The position numbers and the translations under genes are program-made. Positions 27,104 through 36,616 of a stretch of 64,000 nt of DNA are shown here, piece after piece; positions within the stretch are counted from its first letter, which is position 1, and the number at the start of each line of letters is the position of its first letter. The DNA lies in contig JARFQW010000042.1 of NCBI GenBank assembly GCA_029287575.1, positions 44,677 through 108,676 of the forward strand. Direction: 5' to 3'. Under the pieces are notes generated by a model. That model was not told where the DNA came from. It made no database searches and was given only the letters and a program-made list of their open reading frames with translations. Source of the stretch: Gammaproteobacteria bacterium (GTDB lineage Bacteria > Pseudomonadota > Gammaproteobacteria > Steroidobacterales > XN24).

Positions 27104-28918
27104 ATGTACACGGAGTACTTCGGCCTCAGCGAGAAGCCCTTCTCGATCACCCCGGATCCCCGCTATCTGTATCTGAGCGGCCGGCATGCCGAAGCGCTCG
27201 CCCATTTGCTCTATGGCGTCACCGAAAGCGGTGGCTTTATCCAGCTCACCGGCGAGGTGGGCACCGGCAAGACCACCCTCGTCCGCAGCCTGCTCGAACA
27301 GCTTCCGGAACAGGCACAAATAGCCCTGGTGCTGAATCCGCGGCTGTCGCCCATGGAGTTTCTGCAAGTGATCTGCGACGAGCTCGGCGTCGTCGTGCCG
27401 CCGGCGGAACGGCGCAGCGGCAAGGCACTCGTGGACGGACTGAACCGGCACCTGCTCACCGCCCATGCCGCGGGACGAAGAGTCGTTCTGATCGTGGACG
27501 AAGCCCAGAACCTGTCGGCGGAGGTGCTGGAACAGCTTCGGCTCCTGACCAACCTGGAAACCGCAAAGCAAAAGCTGCTGCAGATTATCCTTATCGGCCA
27601 GGAGGAACTGCGCGACCTGCTCGCCCGGAACGATCTTCGTCAGCTGGCTCAGCGCATCACGGGCCGCTACCACCTGGAGGCCCTGGACCGCGCGGACACG
27701 GCGGCATACGTCCGCCATCGGGTCACCGTCGCCGGCGGAACGACCGACCTCTTTTCCCGGAGGGCCCTGAATACGATCCACGCAGAAGCCGGCGGCATTC
27801 CGCGCCTGATCAACGTCATCAGCGACCGCGCCCTGCTGGGAGCCTGGTCAGCGGAAACCCGGCAGGTGACACCGGCTCTGGCCCGCGCCGCGGCCCGGGA
27901 GGTGCGGGGCGTCGAGCCGGCATCCGAGCGCCGCTGGCCGTGGCTTATCATGGGCGCGTTCGGACTCGCGAGCGTGTCCATTGCGGCATGGCTCGCGCTG
28001 CGCCATGGAGCGCCGCCGCCGGTTCAGCCGGCGAGCGCTCCGGCCGCGACGGTGCCAACAGCGGCGGTCGCACAGACGCCGGCCCCGCCGGCTGCCGACC
28101 CCGTGTCGGACGGCATGGCGGCGCGCGTGCCGCCCGGCAACGGCGGTAACCGACGCGTTGCCGCCCCGCTGCCCGAATCCGAACCCTCACCGGCCCCGGA
28201 CGTGGCACCAGAACCGGTGGCGGATGCGGTTGCACCGGCCATGCCCGACCGAGAGCTGCTCACGTCCCTGGAGGCCGGATCGCAAGCGCCTCCGCCCACG
28301 CTCAGGGAACTGCTGGCCTCGCGGGTCAGCGAGACGGCGACCTCGATCGCCCTGGGCAGCCTGGTCAGTCTCTGGGGCATCGACATTCCCGGGGGCATCA
28401 GCAGCTGTGACGCCTTGCGGCCCGACGGCCTGCGCTGTCATTTCCAGCGAGGCACCTGGAGCGACCTGATACGGCTGAATCGCCCGGCCGTCCTCGCCCT
28501 CGCGACGGAGGACGGAAGTCAGCACCAGATCGTGCTGACCGCCATCGGCCGATCCGGTGATCCGGTGGTGCAGCTCGGCCGCGATCAGTTCTCCGTGCCG
28601 CTCGCCGACCTGATGACCGTATGGACCGGCGACGCGCTGATCATCTGGCGGCCGGCGGCCGGTGACGGGCGCACCTTGAGCCTCAACGCGGTCGGAGAGG
28701 ACGTCCTCTGGCTGCGCCGCTCCCTGTCGCAAATCCGCGGCACGGCGGTACAGCCGGTGGCGTCCGACCTGTACGACCCGCCGCTGGCAGCCAGCGTGCG
28801 CGATTTCCAGCGGGACCAGCGGCTCAGGGACGATGGTATCGCCGGCGCGCTGACCCTGATTTCGCTGAACGATGCCCTGGGCCTGAATGGCCGTCCCTAT
28901 CTTCGCCCCGAGAGCTGA
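27104..28918 (+). CDS. gspA: GspA/ExeA-like AAA ATPase with peptidoglycan-binding domain
   Basis: 604 residues, starting MYTEYFGLSEKPFSITPDP, the classic ExeA/GspA N-terminus. Walker A GEVGTGKTT (about 50-58) and Walker B VVLIVDEAQN are present. One transmembrane helix (about 277-300) leads to a Pro/Ala-rich periplasmic linker, a middle domain and a C-terminal peptidoglycan-binding fold (about 540-600). With GspB it helps insert the type II secretin through peptidoglycan. ATG 27104 is chosen because the longer open frame adds non-homologous sequence. GspB follows four bases after the stop. Confidence 0.92.
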   Translation: MYTEYFGLSEKPFSITPDPRYLYLSGRHAEALAHLLYGVTESGGFIQLTGEVGTGKTTLVRSLLEQLPEQAQIALVLNPRLSPMEFLQVICDELGVVVPPAERRSGKALVDGLNRHLLTAHAAGRRVVLIVDEAQNLSAEVLEQLRLLTNLETAKQKLLQIILIGQEELRDLLARNDLRQLAQRITGRYHLEALDRADTAAYVRHRVTVAGGTTDLFSRRALNTIHAEAGGIPRLINVISDRALLGAWSAETRQVTPALARAAAREVRGVEPASERRWPWLIMGAFGLASVSIAAWLALRHGAPPPVQPASAPAATVPTAAVAQTPAPPAADPVSDGMAARVPPGNGGNRRVAAPLPESEPSPAPDVAPEPVADAVAPAMPDRELLTSLEAGSQAPPPTLRELLASRVSETATSIALGSLVSLWGIDIPGGISSCDALRPDGLRCHFQRGTWSDLIRLNRPAVLALATEDGSQHQIVLTAIGRSGDPVVQLGRDQFSVPLADLMTVWTGDALIIWRPAAGDGRTLSLNAVGEDVLWLRRSLSQIRGTAVQPVASDLYDPPLAASVRDFQRDQRLRDDGIAGALTLISLNDALGLNGRPYLRPES

Positions 28919-28922
28919 CGAC

Positions 28923-29807
28923 GTGTCGCTAATCCTTGATGCACTGAAAAAGTCGGAAAACGCCCGGCAGCAGAAATCCGGACCGGCGCTGGCCGCGGCA
29001 CCCGGATCGTCCGCCAGCCGGCGCAGCTCGCCCTGGCCCTGGATTCTCGGCGCCGTGCTGCTCGCCAACGCCGTTCTCCTGGGCATCCTGCTCACCCGCG
29101 GCAACGGCGAGCCGGCGCAGGTAGCCGACCGTCCCGACGGTCCGGAGCAAATAGCGTCGCCGGTACCGGCATCGGCACCCGCCACCGAGCCGGCCAGCGC
29201 CGCGGCGGGCCCGCCCCAGCGCGGCGAAGCGGCTGCTCCCGGGCCAGGGAAGGCGCCCGAGGCCGCGAACCCGGCGCCGCGGCCGGCCGAGCCGCCGGTC
29301 ATGTTGTCGAGGGAACGGCGCATTCAGTCTCTAGACACCATGGTCGGCCGGCGGATCGCGCCACCGCGCGCCGCGGCCCAGACCGCCGCAGGCGCGGCCC
29401 CGGCCCCCGAACCCCGCGGGGGAACCGTGGTCTACGAAGGCGAGCCCCAGCCCGGGGACCGGCCCGCGCCGGAGCCGGGGAACGTCGTCTATGAAGGGGC
29501 AGCCACCCCGGATGCGGAGCCCCGTCCGTCGGAAGCTCCGGGCCGATCGGAGGCCCCCGCGCCCGACGCCGGGCGTTCGCTCCCCACCTATCAGGACCTC
29601 CAGCTCAGGGGCGAACTGAGCCTCGCCCCGATGCACATCGATATTCACGTCTACAGCGATAACGAAGCGGAGCGCTTTGTGTTCATCAACATGCGCAAGT
29701 ACATCCAGGGCGACAAGACCACGGAGGGGCCGATCGTGGAAAGCATCAATGCCGATGGCGTCACCCTCAGTCACCAGGGGCGCCGCTTCAGCCTGCCCCG
29801 CGACTAG
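28923..29807 (+). CDS. gspB: General secretion pathway protein B (GspB)
   Basis: 294 residues. The cytoplasmic start SLILDALKKSENARQQK is the family signature, followed by one transmembrane helix (about 37-58), a long Pro/Ala/Glu-rich linker (about 60-225) and a C-terminal GspB domain with LQLRGELSLAPMHIDIHVYSDNEAERFVFINMRKY. It partners GspA. Start GTG 28923 lies four bases after the gspA stop. The linker contains two VVYEG-type repeats. No other type II secretion genes are in the window. Confidence 0.9.
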   Translation: MSLILDALKKSENARQQKSGPALAAAPGSSASRRSSPWPWILGAVLLANAVLLGILLTRGNGEPAQVADRPDGPEQIASPVPASAPATEPASAAAGPPQRGEAAAPGPGKAPEAANPAPRPAEPPVMLSRERRIQSLDTMVGRRIAPPRAAAQTAAGAAPAPEPRGGTVVYEGEPQPGDRPAPEPGNVVYEGAATPDAEPRPSEAPGRSEAPAPDAGRSLPTYQDLQLRGELSLAPMHIDIHVYSDNEAERFVFINMRKYIQGDKTTEGPIVESINADGVTLSHQGRRFSLPRD

Positions 29808-29902
29808 CGCCGCGAGACCGGGCGCCGGGCGTCGCCGCGGTCCGGCACTGAACCCGACCACGGAACGGTGGTCGGATCACCAGGACTCACCCGGGACGAG
29901 CG

Positions 29903-31372
29903 ATGATCCTGATCCGTATCCTGCCGGTATTTCTGCTGGCGTCCGCCGTGGCCGCAGGACCGGATGTGTATACGGTTCGCGCGGACGAAGGGCTGGACGC
30001 CCTGGAGGTGGAACTATGCGCCGGCGACACGCCACCGGCGCGTCTGCACGGCGCCCGGGGTGCCGGCCGCTACCTGGAGGGGCCACGCCGAACCCGTGGC
30101 TCGGTGCGGATACGACATGACGGCGGCGACACGCTGCATCTCGACGGCATGCGCCCGGGCGACTGTTTGCGCTGGTCGGTCCGCGTGAAAGAGGCCGCGC
30201 GGGAGCGCTCGGCCCGCCATGGCCGGGAAACGGACGAGCCCGTCGTACCGTCGGGAGTCTGGCTCTGGCGTCCCGAACGGTCCGCCCGCCAGCCACTGGT
30301 CCGTTTCGACCTGCCCGAGGGGGTCGGTGTTTCCGTCCCCTGGACCCCCCTGGCCGATGGCCGCCGTGGCCGGGACTTCGTCGTCAACGAGACCCCGCCC
30401 GGGTGGCCGGACCTGACCGCGCTGGGGCGATTCGATGCGCAGGAACTGCCGGTGCCCGGCGGCCGACTTCGTCTCGCCATTCTTTCCGGGCGCCCCGCAC
30501 CCGACCGCGCGGCTCTCACGGAATGGATCGAGGCAAATGCCCGTGCCGTGGCGGCGGTTTACGGCCGCTTTCCGGTACCCGATGCCCAGCTGCTTGTCCT
30601 ACCAATCGGCCGCGGAGGCGAGGCGGTGCCCTGGGCCCAGGTGAACCGGGGTGGCGGCGCGGGTGTGCACTTCTTTGTCAATCAGCACTATGCGCAGGCG
30701 GCGTTTCTCGACGACTGGACTGCGGCCCACGAGTTGTCCCACCTGCTGCTGCCGTTTGTCCGGCGCTCCGACGCGTGGCTCTCCGAGGGCCTGGCAAGTT
30801 ACTACCAGAATGTCTCCCGCCCCCGCGTGGGGCTGCTAACCGCAGAACAGGCGTGGTCGAAGCTCCTGGCCGGATTCAGGCGGGGTGAAGGACAGGCCGG
30901 TGGACAGACGCTGCGCGAAGCGAGCCGGAACATGCGCCGCAACGGCGCCTTCATGCGCGTCTACTGGTCCGGCGCGGCGCTCGCTCTCATCGCTGACGTA
31001 TCCCTTCGCAAGGAATCCGGCGGCCGCGAATCCCTGGACAAGGTCCTGGGACGGCTGGCGGACTGCTGCCTGCCGAGTGACCGTGCCTGGACCGCAGTCG
31101 AGGTCCTGCAGCGCATGGACGAGTTGGGCGGCGGTGGCGTCTTCATGAACCTCTACGAGCGCTGGATCGACGACCGGGCCTTCCCGGACTACGGCCAGGC
31201 CCTGGCAAGGCTCGGCATACGGCGGAACGGAGATGACCTGACGTACTCCGCGGAGCGCGCGGGCCGCCGCCTTCGCGACGCTATCATGGCGGGAGCCGAC
31301 GGCGACGGGCGTCCGGCGGACAAGGCAGACCTGCGCATACCGAACCGGGAGACGACCGCCAGTGGACGATGA
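29903..31372 (+). CDS. Exported gluzincin metallopeptidase-like protein (M61/M1-like)
   Basis: 489 residues. It has a cleavable-looking signal peptide (about 1-18), a beta-rich N-terminal domain (to about 190) and a catalytic domain with HELSH (about 276-280) and a downstream Glu in WLSEGLASYY (about 295). This is the HExxH...E zinc site of gluzincins. FFVNQHYAQAAFLDDW before the motif resembles M61 peptidases. No PDZ domain is evident. It is expected in the periplasm. The 3' end overlaps the next gene by 11 bases, so they are probably cotranscribed. Confidence 0.8.
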   Translation: MILIRILPVFLLASAVAAGPDVYTVRADEGLDALEVELCAGDTPPARLHGARGAGRYLEGPRRTRGSVRIRHDGGDTLHLDGMRPGDCLRWSVRVKEAARERSARHGRETDEPVVPSGVWLWRPERSARQPLVRFDLPEGVGVSVPWTPLADGRRGRDFVVNETPPGWPDLTALGRFDAQELPVPGGRLRLAILSGRPAPDRAALTEWIEANARAVAAVYGRFPVPDAQLLVLPIGRGGEAVPWAQVNRGGGAGVHFFVNQHYAQAAFLDDWTAAHELSHLLLPFVRRSDAWLSEGLASYYQNVSRPRVGLLTAEQAWSKLLAGFRRGEGQAGGQTLREASRNMRRNGAFMRVYWSGAALALIADVSLRKESGGRESLDKVLGRLADCCLPSDRAWTAVEVLQRMDELGGGGVFMNLYERWIDDRAFPDYGQALARLGIRRNGDDLTYSAERAGRRLRDAIMAGADGDGRPADKADLRIPNRETTASGR

Positions 31373-32510
31373 GACCGACAGCGAATACCACCTGGAAACT
31401 CTGGCCGTGCATGCGGGCCGGGGCGTGGATCCGGCAACGGGTGCCGTAGCGCCGGCCATCTATCCCAGCAGCACGTTTCTGCGCCGGCCCGATGGGGGTG
31501 TCGGGCCGTCGGGATTCGGCTACGGCCGGGAGGGCCACCCGAACAGCCACAGCCTGGAGATTGCGCTTGCCGCACTGGAGGGCGGCGCCGGCGCGGTGGC
31601 ATTCGCATCCGGCAGCGCGGCGATGCTGGCGGTTCTGGAGTCCGGCGCCCGCCGCGGGCGGGTGATCGTGCCCGAGGCGGCCTATCACGGCACGCTGGCT
31701 CAGGCCAGAGAGCTCCTTCCCCGGTGGGGCGCGCAGGTTGCCCGGGTGGACACCACCTGCCTGCAGGCGGTCGAACAGGCCTTGTCAGCAGACCGAACCG
31801 CGCTGCTCGTCGTTGAGACACCCGCGAATCCGGCCCTCGGCATTTCCGATCTCGCAGCCATTGGCGAGCTGTGCGAGGCCCGCGGCGTAATGCTCGCCTG
31901 CGACAACACGTTTGCGACACCGATTCTTCAAAAGCCGCTGGCGCTCGGTGCGGGTCTTGTCGTCCACAGCACGACGAAATACATCGGCGGCCACAGCGAT
32001 CTGCTCGGCGGCGCGGTCGTGGCGGCGGACCCGGGCAAGTGGCTCGACGACGTGGACCGGTTCCGCACGCGTGCCGGTGCCTCGCCGTCGGCCTTCGACT
32101 GCTGGCTGTTGACCCGAAGCCTGCCGACCTTGCCCTGGCGGGTCAGGGCGCAGAGTGAGCATGCGGCCCGTATCGCAAATTTCCTTGCCGACCACCCGGG
32201 CGTGGCCGAGGTCATGTATCCGGGTCTGGAAGACCACCCCGGGCACGCGGTTGCCGCCCGCCAGATGTCCGGCTTCGGGGCCATGCTGGCTTTTCGGGTC
32301 GCGGCGGGGCGGCGGGCCGCCATGGGGGTGACCGAAAGCACCCGGCTCTTCACCCGGGCCACCAGCCTCGGCGGCGTCGAAAGCCTGATTGAGCACAGAG
32401 CCAGCGTCGAAGGTCCCGACAGCGGCATTCCCGAGGATCTCCTGCGCCTGTCCGTCGGCCTGGAACATCCCGACGACCTTGTGGCTGACCTCGCCGCGGC
32501 CCTGGGCTGA
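31362..32510 (+). CDS. Cys/Met-metabolism PLP enzyme (cystathionine gamma-synthase/lyase family)
   Basis: 382 residues, GTG start inside the end of the preceding gene. Family motifs are present: AVHAGRGVDPATGAVAPAIYPSSTF, the substrate/PLP Tyr-Gly stretch GFGYGREGHPN, the Asp in ACDNTFATP, and the PLP lysine (about 206) in HSTTKYIGGHSD. The C-terminus has SLGGVESLIEHRAS. It could be a cystathionine gamma-synthase, beta/gamma-lyase or methionine gamma-lyase; sequence alone does not separate these. No methionine genes are nearby. Confidence 0.88.
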   Translation: MDDETDSEYHLETLAVHAGRGVDPATGAVAPAIYPSSTFLRRPDGGVGPSGFGYGREGHPNSHSLEIALAALEGGAGAVAFASGSAAMLAVLESGARRGRVIVPEAAYHGTLAQARELLPRWGAQVARVDTTCLQAVEQALSADRTALLVVETPANPALGISDLAAIGELCEARGVMLACDNTFATPILQKPLALGAGLVVHSTTKYIGGHSDLLGGAVVAADPGKWLDDVDRFRTRAGASPSAFDCWLLTRSLPTLPWRVRAQSEHAARIANFLADHPGVAEVMYPGLEDHPGHAVAARQMSGFGAMLAFRVAAGRRAAMGVTESTRLFTRATSLGGVESLIEHRASVEGPDSGIPEDLLRLSVGLEHPDDLVADLAAALG

Positions 32511-32525
32511 GGCCGCCGGCCCGCC

Positions 32526-33197
32526 TCAGTCCCCGACCGGCTCGACCAGTTCCGGGCCGTCGTTCCCGGGGCTGTTGACCCGGCGGCTCACCGGGCGGGC
32601 CGAGAGCAGCTCATCGGCGGCCGGCCGCAGCAGGCTCGCCAGCTCCTCGTTGCCGGCGCCGGGGTCCAGCCAGCGATCCCAGGCCCCCGGGGCCAGTATC
32701 ACCGGCATGCGCTCGTGCAATGGTCTGAGGGTCAAATTGGCGGTCGTCGTGATGATCGTGCAGGTCTCCACGGGCTCGGCCCTGCCCCGATCGTCCCACC
32801 GCTCCCAGAGTCCGGCGAAAGCCAGGGGTTCGGGGCCGTCCGAAGAAATGAACCAGGGCTGCTTGCCGTCGGGAAGCTTCTGCCACTCATAGAAACCGTC
32901 AGCCGGAATCAGGCAGCGGCGACGGCGCCAGGCCTGCCGGAAGGCCGGTTTCTCGGCGACGGTCTCGCCCCGGGCATTGATCATGCGATTGCCGATCGCC
33001 AGTTCCTTGGCCCAAAACGGCACCAGCCCCCAGCGCAATCCCTCCGCCCGGCGGGCCCCCTGGTCGTCTGCGCGAACGACGCTCACGATCTGGGTCGGCG
33101 CGATATTGTAGCGAGGCGGTTGAGCCTGGGCCTCGACGAGTCCGAACAGGCGCACCATGGCCTCGACAGGCGTGTAGAGGGCATAGCGACCGCACAT
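32526..33197 (-). CDS. SRAP-domain (YedK/HMCES-like) abasic-site DNA-protein crosslink protein
   Basis: 223 residues. It begins MCGRYALY, exposing the catalytic Cys2 after Met removal. Other SRAP residues are visible: the Asn/Arg in NARGETVAEKPAF, the FYEW glutamate and the His in HERMPVIL. The family crosslinks to abasic sites in single-stranded DNA and shields them. The frame is open well upstream, but Met-Cys must be the start because the Cys is the nucleophile. It is convergent with the PLP enzyme gene. Confidence 0.93.
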   Translation of the reverse strand: MCGRYALYTPVEAMVRLFGLVEAQAQPPRYNIAPTQIVSVVRADDQGARRAEGLRWGLVPFWAKELAIGNRMINARGETVAEKPAFRQAWRRRRCLIPADGFYEWQKLPDGKQPWFISSDGPEPLAFAGLWERWDDRGRAEPVETCTIITTTANLTLRPLHERMPVILAPGAWDRWLDPGAGNEELASLLRPAADELLSARPVSRRVNSPGNDGPELVEPVGD

Positions 33198-33211
33198 GCC
33201 GGAGACTCCGA

Positions 33212-33994
33212 CTAGTCCCGAATGCCCGTGCCGCGCTTCATCAGGACCAGCGCGAACCAGAACAGGGCCACCACGAACGTGATGATGATCAGATACGCCT
33301 TGCCGAGGCCGATGTCGGAGACGCCCAGGATGCCGTAGCGGAACGCATTCACCATGTAGAGAATCGGATTGGCCATGGAAACCCGTTCCCAGAAATCCGG
33401 CAGCAGCGAAATTGAATAAAACACCCCGCCAAGGTAGGTCAGGGGAGTGAGTATGAAGGTCGGCACGATCGAGATGTCGTCGAACTTCTTTGCGAAGACG
33501 GCGTTGAGAAATCCGCCAAGGGAAAACACGATGGCCGTCAAGAGGACGACGCTGACGGTGATCAGCGGGTGCTTGACGTCGAGATCGGTGAAGAACAACG
33601 CAACGATGGTCACCAGCGCGCCGACACACAGCCCGCGCATGACGCCCCCGGCCACGTGGCCGGCGATGATCAGCCAGTCGGGCATCGGCGAGACCAGCAT
33701 CTCCTCGATATGCCGGCCGAACTTGGCGCCGAAGAACGAGGACACGACGTTGCCGTAGGAATTGGTGATCACCGACATCATGATCAGACCCGGCGCGATG
33801 TACTGCATGTAGCTGAATCCCCCCATCTCACCGATCCGGCTCCCGATCAGGTTGCCGAAAATGATGAAGTAAAGGGTCATCGTGATCGCCGGCGGCACCA
33901 GGGTCTGGACCCAGATGCGCAGGATCCGGTGGTACTCCTTTCGCACCAGGGTCCAAAGCGCGGTGGCCTGCTCGGCGGCACTCATGCCGCTCAC
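33212..33994 (-). CDS. ABC-2 transporter permease (YadH-like)
   Basis: 260 residues with six transmembrane helices. Family signatures include LVPPAITMTLYFIIFG near the start, FSYMQYIAPGLIMMSVI, HIEEMLVSPMP and NPILYMVNAFRYG. Start GTG 33994 overlaps the ATPase stop as GTGA; an ATG lies three codons in. Pairs with the upstream ATPase as in the enterobacterial yadG-yadH system. Substrate is unknown. Confidence 0.93.
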   Translation of the reverse strand: MSGMSAAEQATALWTLVRKEYHRILRIWVQTLVPPAITMTLYFIIFGNLIGSRIGEMGGFSYMQYIAPGLIMMSVITNSYGNVVSSFFGAKFGRHIEEMLVSPMPDWLIIAGHVAGGVMRGLCVGALVTIVALFFTDLDVKHPLITVSVVLLTAIVFSLGGFLNAVFAKKFDDISIVPTFILTPLTYLGGVFYSISLLPDFWERVSMANPILYMVNAFRYGILGVSDIGLGKAYLIIITFVVALFWFALVLMKRGTGIRD

Positions 33995-34914
33995 GTGCGC
34001 GACTCCCCGGCCTCGACCAGGCGCAAGAAGAGTTCCTCAAGGCGGTTGGCCTTGTTGCGCATGCTGACCACTTTCAGTCCCGATGCGGACAGAACTTCGA
34101 AAAGATCGTTGATGTCCTGGGTCGCCTCCACGTCCACTTCGAGCAAGCCCGGCTCCCGGAGACGCACCGCATAGCCGTCGAGCTGCGGCGCTTCGGCCAG
34201 CTCCTGGTCGAGGCTCAGCACGAAGGTCTCCAGCTGCAGCTTGCGCAGGACCCGGCTCATCCGGTCATTCTCGATAATGCGCCCGTGGTCAATGATGGCC
34301 ACGTTGCGGCAGAGGCTCTCCGCCTCTTCGAGATAGTGGGTCGTGAGTATGATGGACGTTCCCTCGTCGTTGATCTTCTTGAGGAACTCCCACATGGACC
34401 GGCGAATCTCGATGTCCACGCCCGCCGTTGGCTCGTCGAGGATCAGCAGTTTCGGCTCATGCACGAGCGCCCTGGCAATCATCAGGCGGCGTTTCATGCC
34501 CCCGGAAAGATTGCGGGCGATATCGTCGCGGCGATCCCATAGCTGCAGCTCGCTGAGGTAGCGCTCCGCGCGCTCCATGGCGACGGCGCGCCCCAGGCCG
34601 TAGTAGCCAGCCTGGTTGACCACGATACTGAGAACTTTCTCGAACTGGTTGAGGTTGAGCTCTTGGGGTACGAGTCCGATGCAGGCCTTAGCGGCCTGGA
34701 GCTCGCGATCGAGGTCGTGACCGAAAACGGTCACGGTTCCGCCGGTCTTCGTCACCAGCGAGGTGATGATGCCGATGGCCGTGGTCTTGCCGGCGCCGTT
34801 GGGCCCCAGAAGCGCGAAGAAGTCGCCTTCGGCCACGTCCAGATCCAGTCCCTTGAGAGCTTCCACGCCGTTGGGATAAATCTTGTGGAGCCCGCGTAGG
34901 CTTAAGGCCTGCAT
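33991..34914 (-). CDS. ABC transporter ATP-binding protein (YadG-like)
   Basis: 307 residues. Walker A is GPNGAGKTT, the signature is LSGGMKRRLMIARAL, Walker B is LLILDEPTAGVD, and the switch His is in TTHYLEEAE. The C-terminal extension of about 80 residues is usual for YadG. ATG 34914 is used; the open frame upstream is shadow of the TPR gene, which ends five bases before. Operon: TPR gene, ATPase, permease. Confidence 0.94.
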   Translation of the reverse strand: MQALSLRGLHKIYPNGVEALKGLDLDVAEGDFFALLGPNGAGKTTAIGIITSLVTKTGGTVTVFGHDLDRELQAAKACIGLVPQELNLNQFEKVLSIVVNQAGYYGLGRAVAMERAERYLSELQLWDRRDDIARNLSGGMKRRLMIARALVHEPKLLILDEPTAGVDIEIRRSMWEFLKKINDEGTSIILTTHYLEEAESLCRNVAIIDHGRIIENDRMSRVLRKLQLETFVLSLDQELAEAPQLDGYAVRLREPGLLEVDVEATQDINDLFEVLSASGLKVVSMRNKANRLEELFLRLVEAGESRT

Positions 34915-34918
34915 CGGG

Positions 34919-35632
34919 TCAGTGCTCCCGCCCGACCAGGCCCGACAGCCTCCCGCCCTCCTGCTCAAGAAGCCCACCGGGCTCCGCACTCGAGGACTCG
35001 ACCCAGGCAAGCGCCGCGGCCGGCCCCTCGGCCGCCTCCAGGGCGCGGGTCTTGAGTACCGCCAGTTCCTCGCCCGAGGCCGGACCCGCCAGCGCGCTGT
35101 CCAGAATCTCGAGCGCTTCGCCTGCCCGGCCCATGGCCAGCTGAGCCCGCGCCACCCCGGCCAGGGCCGAGGTGTCGTCCCCGGCAAGCGCCAGGACTGA
35201 ACGCCACGCGGCCTCGGCCTCGGCATGACGGCCGGCGGCCTCGTGAATCCTGGCGACCTCCCCGTGGGCGTCTCGGTGGTCGGGCTTCAGACTGATCGCC
35301 CGGCTGTGAGCAGCCAGCGCCTCGTCCAGGCGGCCCAGCGCGCTCAGAGCAAGCCCGAGGTTGTAATGGGCTCCGGGAAAGTCGTCGTCAATGTCGATCG
35401 ACCGGCGCAGCGCCTCGATCGCCTGGTCGGGCCGTCCGCCCTTCAGGAGCAACACACCCAGCATGTGGTAGGGGTCGGCCTGGTCAGGAAACTGCTCCAG
35501 CAGCTCCCGGGTCGCGGCGAGGGCGTCTTCGGCCCGGCCGTTTTGCAAAGCCTCGACCACGCGGCTGATTCCTTCCTGGACTCTGGCCCGGATATCCTCG
35601 TTGTCGGTCTCCGGCGCATTGTTGTCGGTCAC
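34919..35632 (-). CDS. Tetratricopeptide-repeat protein
   Basis: 237 residues, no signal peptide. About four TPR units can be read between residues 20 and 170, for example DPYHMLGVLLLKGGRPDQAIEALRRSIDID and GAHYNLGLALSALGRLDEALAAHSRAISLKP. A Glu/Gly-rich tail follows. The start at GTG 35632 has GGGGACGAG upstream; an ATG 14 codons earlier is possible. It is a cytoplasmic scaffold-type protein. It lies just upstream of the YadG-like ATPase gene and is probably cotranscribed, but a functional link is unproven. Confidence 0.8.
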   Translation of the reverse strand: MTDNNAPETDNEDIRARVQEGISRVVEALQNGRAEDALAATRELLEQFPDQADPYHMLGVLLLKGGRPDQAIEALRRSIDIDDDFPGAHYNLGLALSALGRLDEALAAHSRAISLKPDHRDAHGEVARIHEAAGRHAEAEAAWRSVLALAGDDTSALAGVARAQLAMGRAGEALEILDSALAGPASGEELAVLKTRALEAAEGPAAALAWVESSSAEPGGLLEQEGGRLSGLVGREH

Positions 35633-35725
35633 GTCTCGTCCCCGTTCCGGCCTGCGGCCAATCGAGCCCAGCATTGTAGCAAGGCATTCCAGCGCTGCGG
35701 GGGCCGGGAGCGGTATGATCCGCTC

Positions 35726-36616
35726 ATGAAGGAGCCCGGCGAATACCGGCAATCCCTGGCCCTCTGGCGGGCCGGAGCCCTGCACATAGAGGTCGGGGGT
35801 CAACGGATCGCGTGGTACCGGGAGGGTTCGGCGGGCGACCCGGTGCTGCTGATCCACGGCTTCCCGACCGCGGCCTGGGACTGGCATCGGATCTGGCCGG
35901 AACTCGGCAGGGAGTATCAGCTGGCGGCGCCGGACTTGCTGGGCTTTGGCTACTCGGCCAAGCCGCATCCGGGCACGTACAACATGGATCTGCAGGCCAA
36001 TGTCTGCGAGGCGGTCGTGGCCGCCGCGGGCTTCGAGCGCTTTCACGTCCTGGCCCACGACTATGGAGACACGGTGGCGCAGGAACTGCTGGCACGGCAT
36101 GCGGAGGGCCAGCCCGCAATGGCGGGCCTGCGTTCGATCCTCTTCCTCAACGGCGGTCTTTTCCCGGAGGCGCACCGGCCCCGGCGCATTCAGTTGCTGC
36201 TGGCCGGGCCGCTGGGCCCGGCGCTCGTGCGGCTCATGGGGCGGGCGCAAATCGCACGCAGCCTCGCAAGTGTTTTTGGTTCCGAAACGCAGCCGGATCC
36301 GGCCGAGCTGGATGCCCTTATCGACCTGATCGAAGCCGGTGGCGGCAAGCGGGTCATGCCGGCTCTCCTTGGCTATATCGCCGAACGCAGCGCCCGTCGG
36401 CAGCGCTGGGTCGGCGCGCTGGAATCAAGCCGGGTACCGATCGCCCTCGTGGACGGTGAGGCGGATCCCGTTTCCGGGGCCCATCTCGCGGATCGCTGGA
36501 CCGAACTGCTGCCGGACCGCCCGCTTATCCGCCTCCCGGGCGTTGGTCACTGGCCCCAGCTGGAAGCCCCTGGCGACGTGCTGGCCGCTGCGAGGGCGTT
36601 TTTCAGCGCCGCGTGA
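35726..36616 (+). CDS. Alpha/beta hydrolase, MEST/epoxide-hydrolase-like
   Basis: 296 residues. The oxyanion motif is LLIHGFPTAAWDWH, and the nucleophile elbow is HVLAHDYGDTVAQELL with Asp as nucleophile. The late Asp lies in LVDGEADPVS and the His in PGVGHWPQLEAP. An Asp nucleophile with HDYGD places it with the MEST-like and epoxide-hydrolase/dehalogenase relatives, not with serine esterases. The substrate is unknown. The gene diverges from the TPR gene; its 3' end overlaps the convergent unknown gene by 14 bases. Confidence 0.87.
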   Translation: MKEPGEYRQSLALWRAGALHIEVGGQRIAWYREGSAGDPVLLIHGFPTAAWDWHRIWPELGREYQLAAPDLLGFGYSAKPHPGTYNMDLQANVCEAVVAAAGFERFHVLAHDYGDTVAQELLARHAEGQPAMAGLRSILFLNGGLFPEAHRPRRIQLLLAGPLGPALVRLMGRAQIARSLASVFGSETQPDPAELDALIDLIEAGGGKRVMPALLGYIAERSARRQRWVGALESSRVPIALVDGEADPVSGAHLADRWTELLPDRPLIRLPGVGHWPQLEAPGDVLAAARAFFSAA

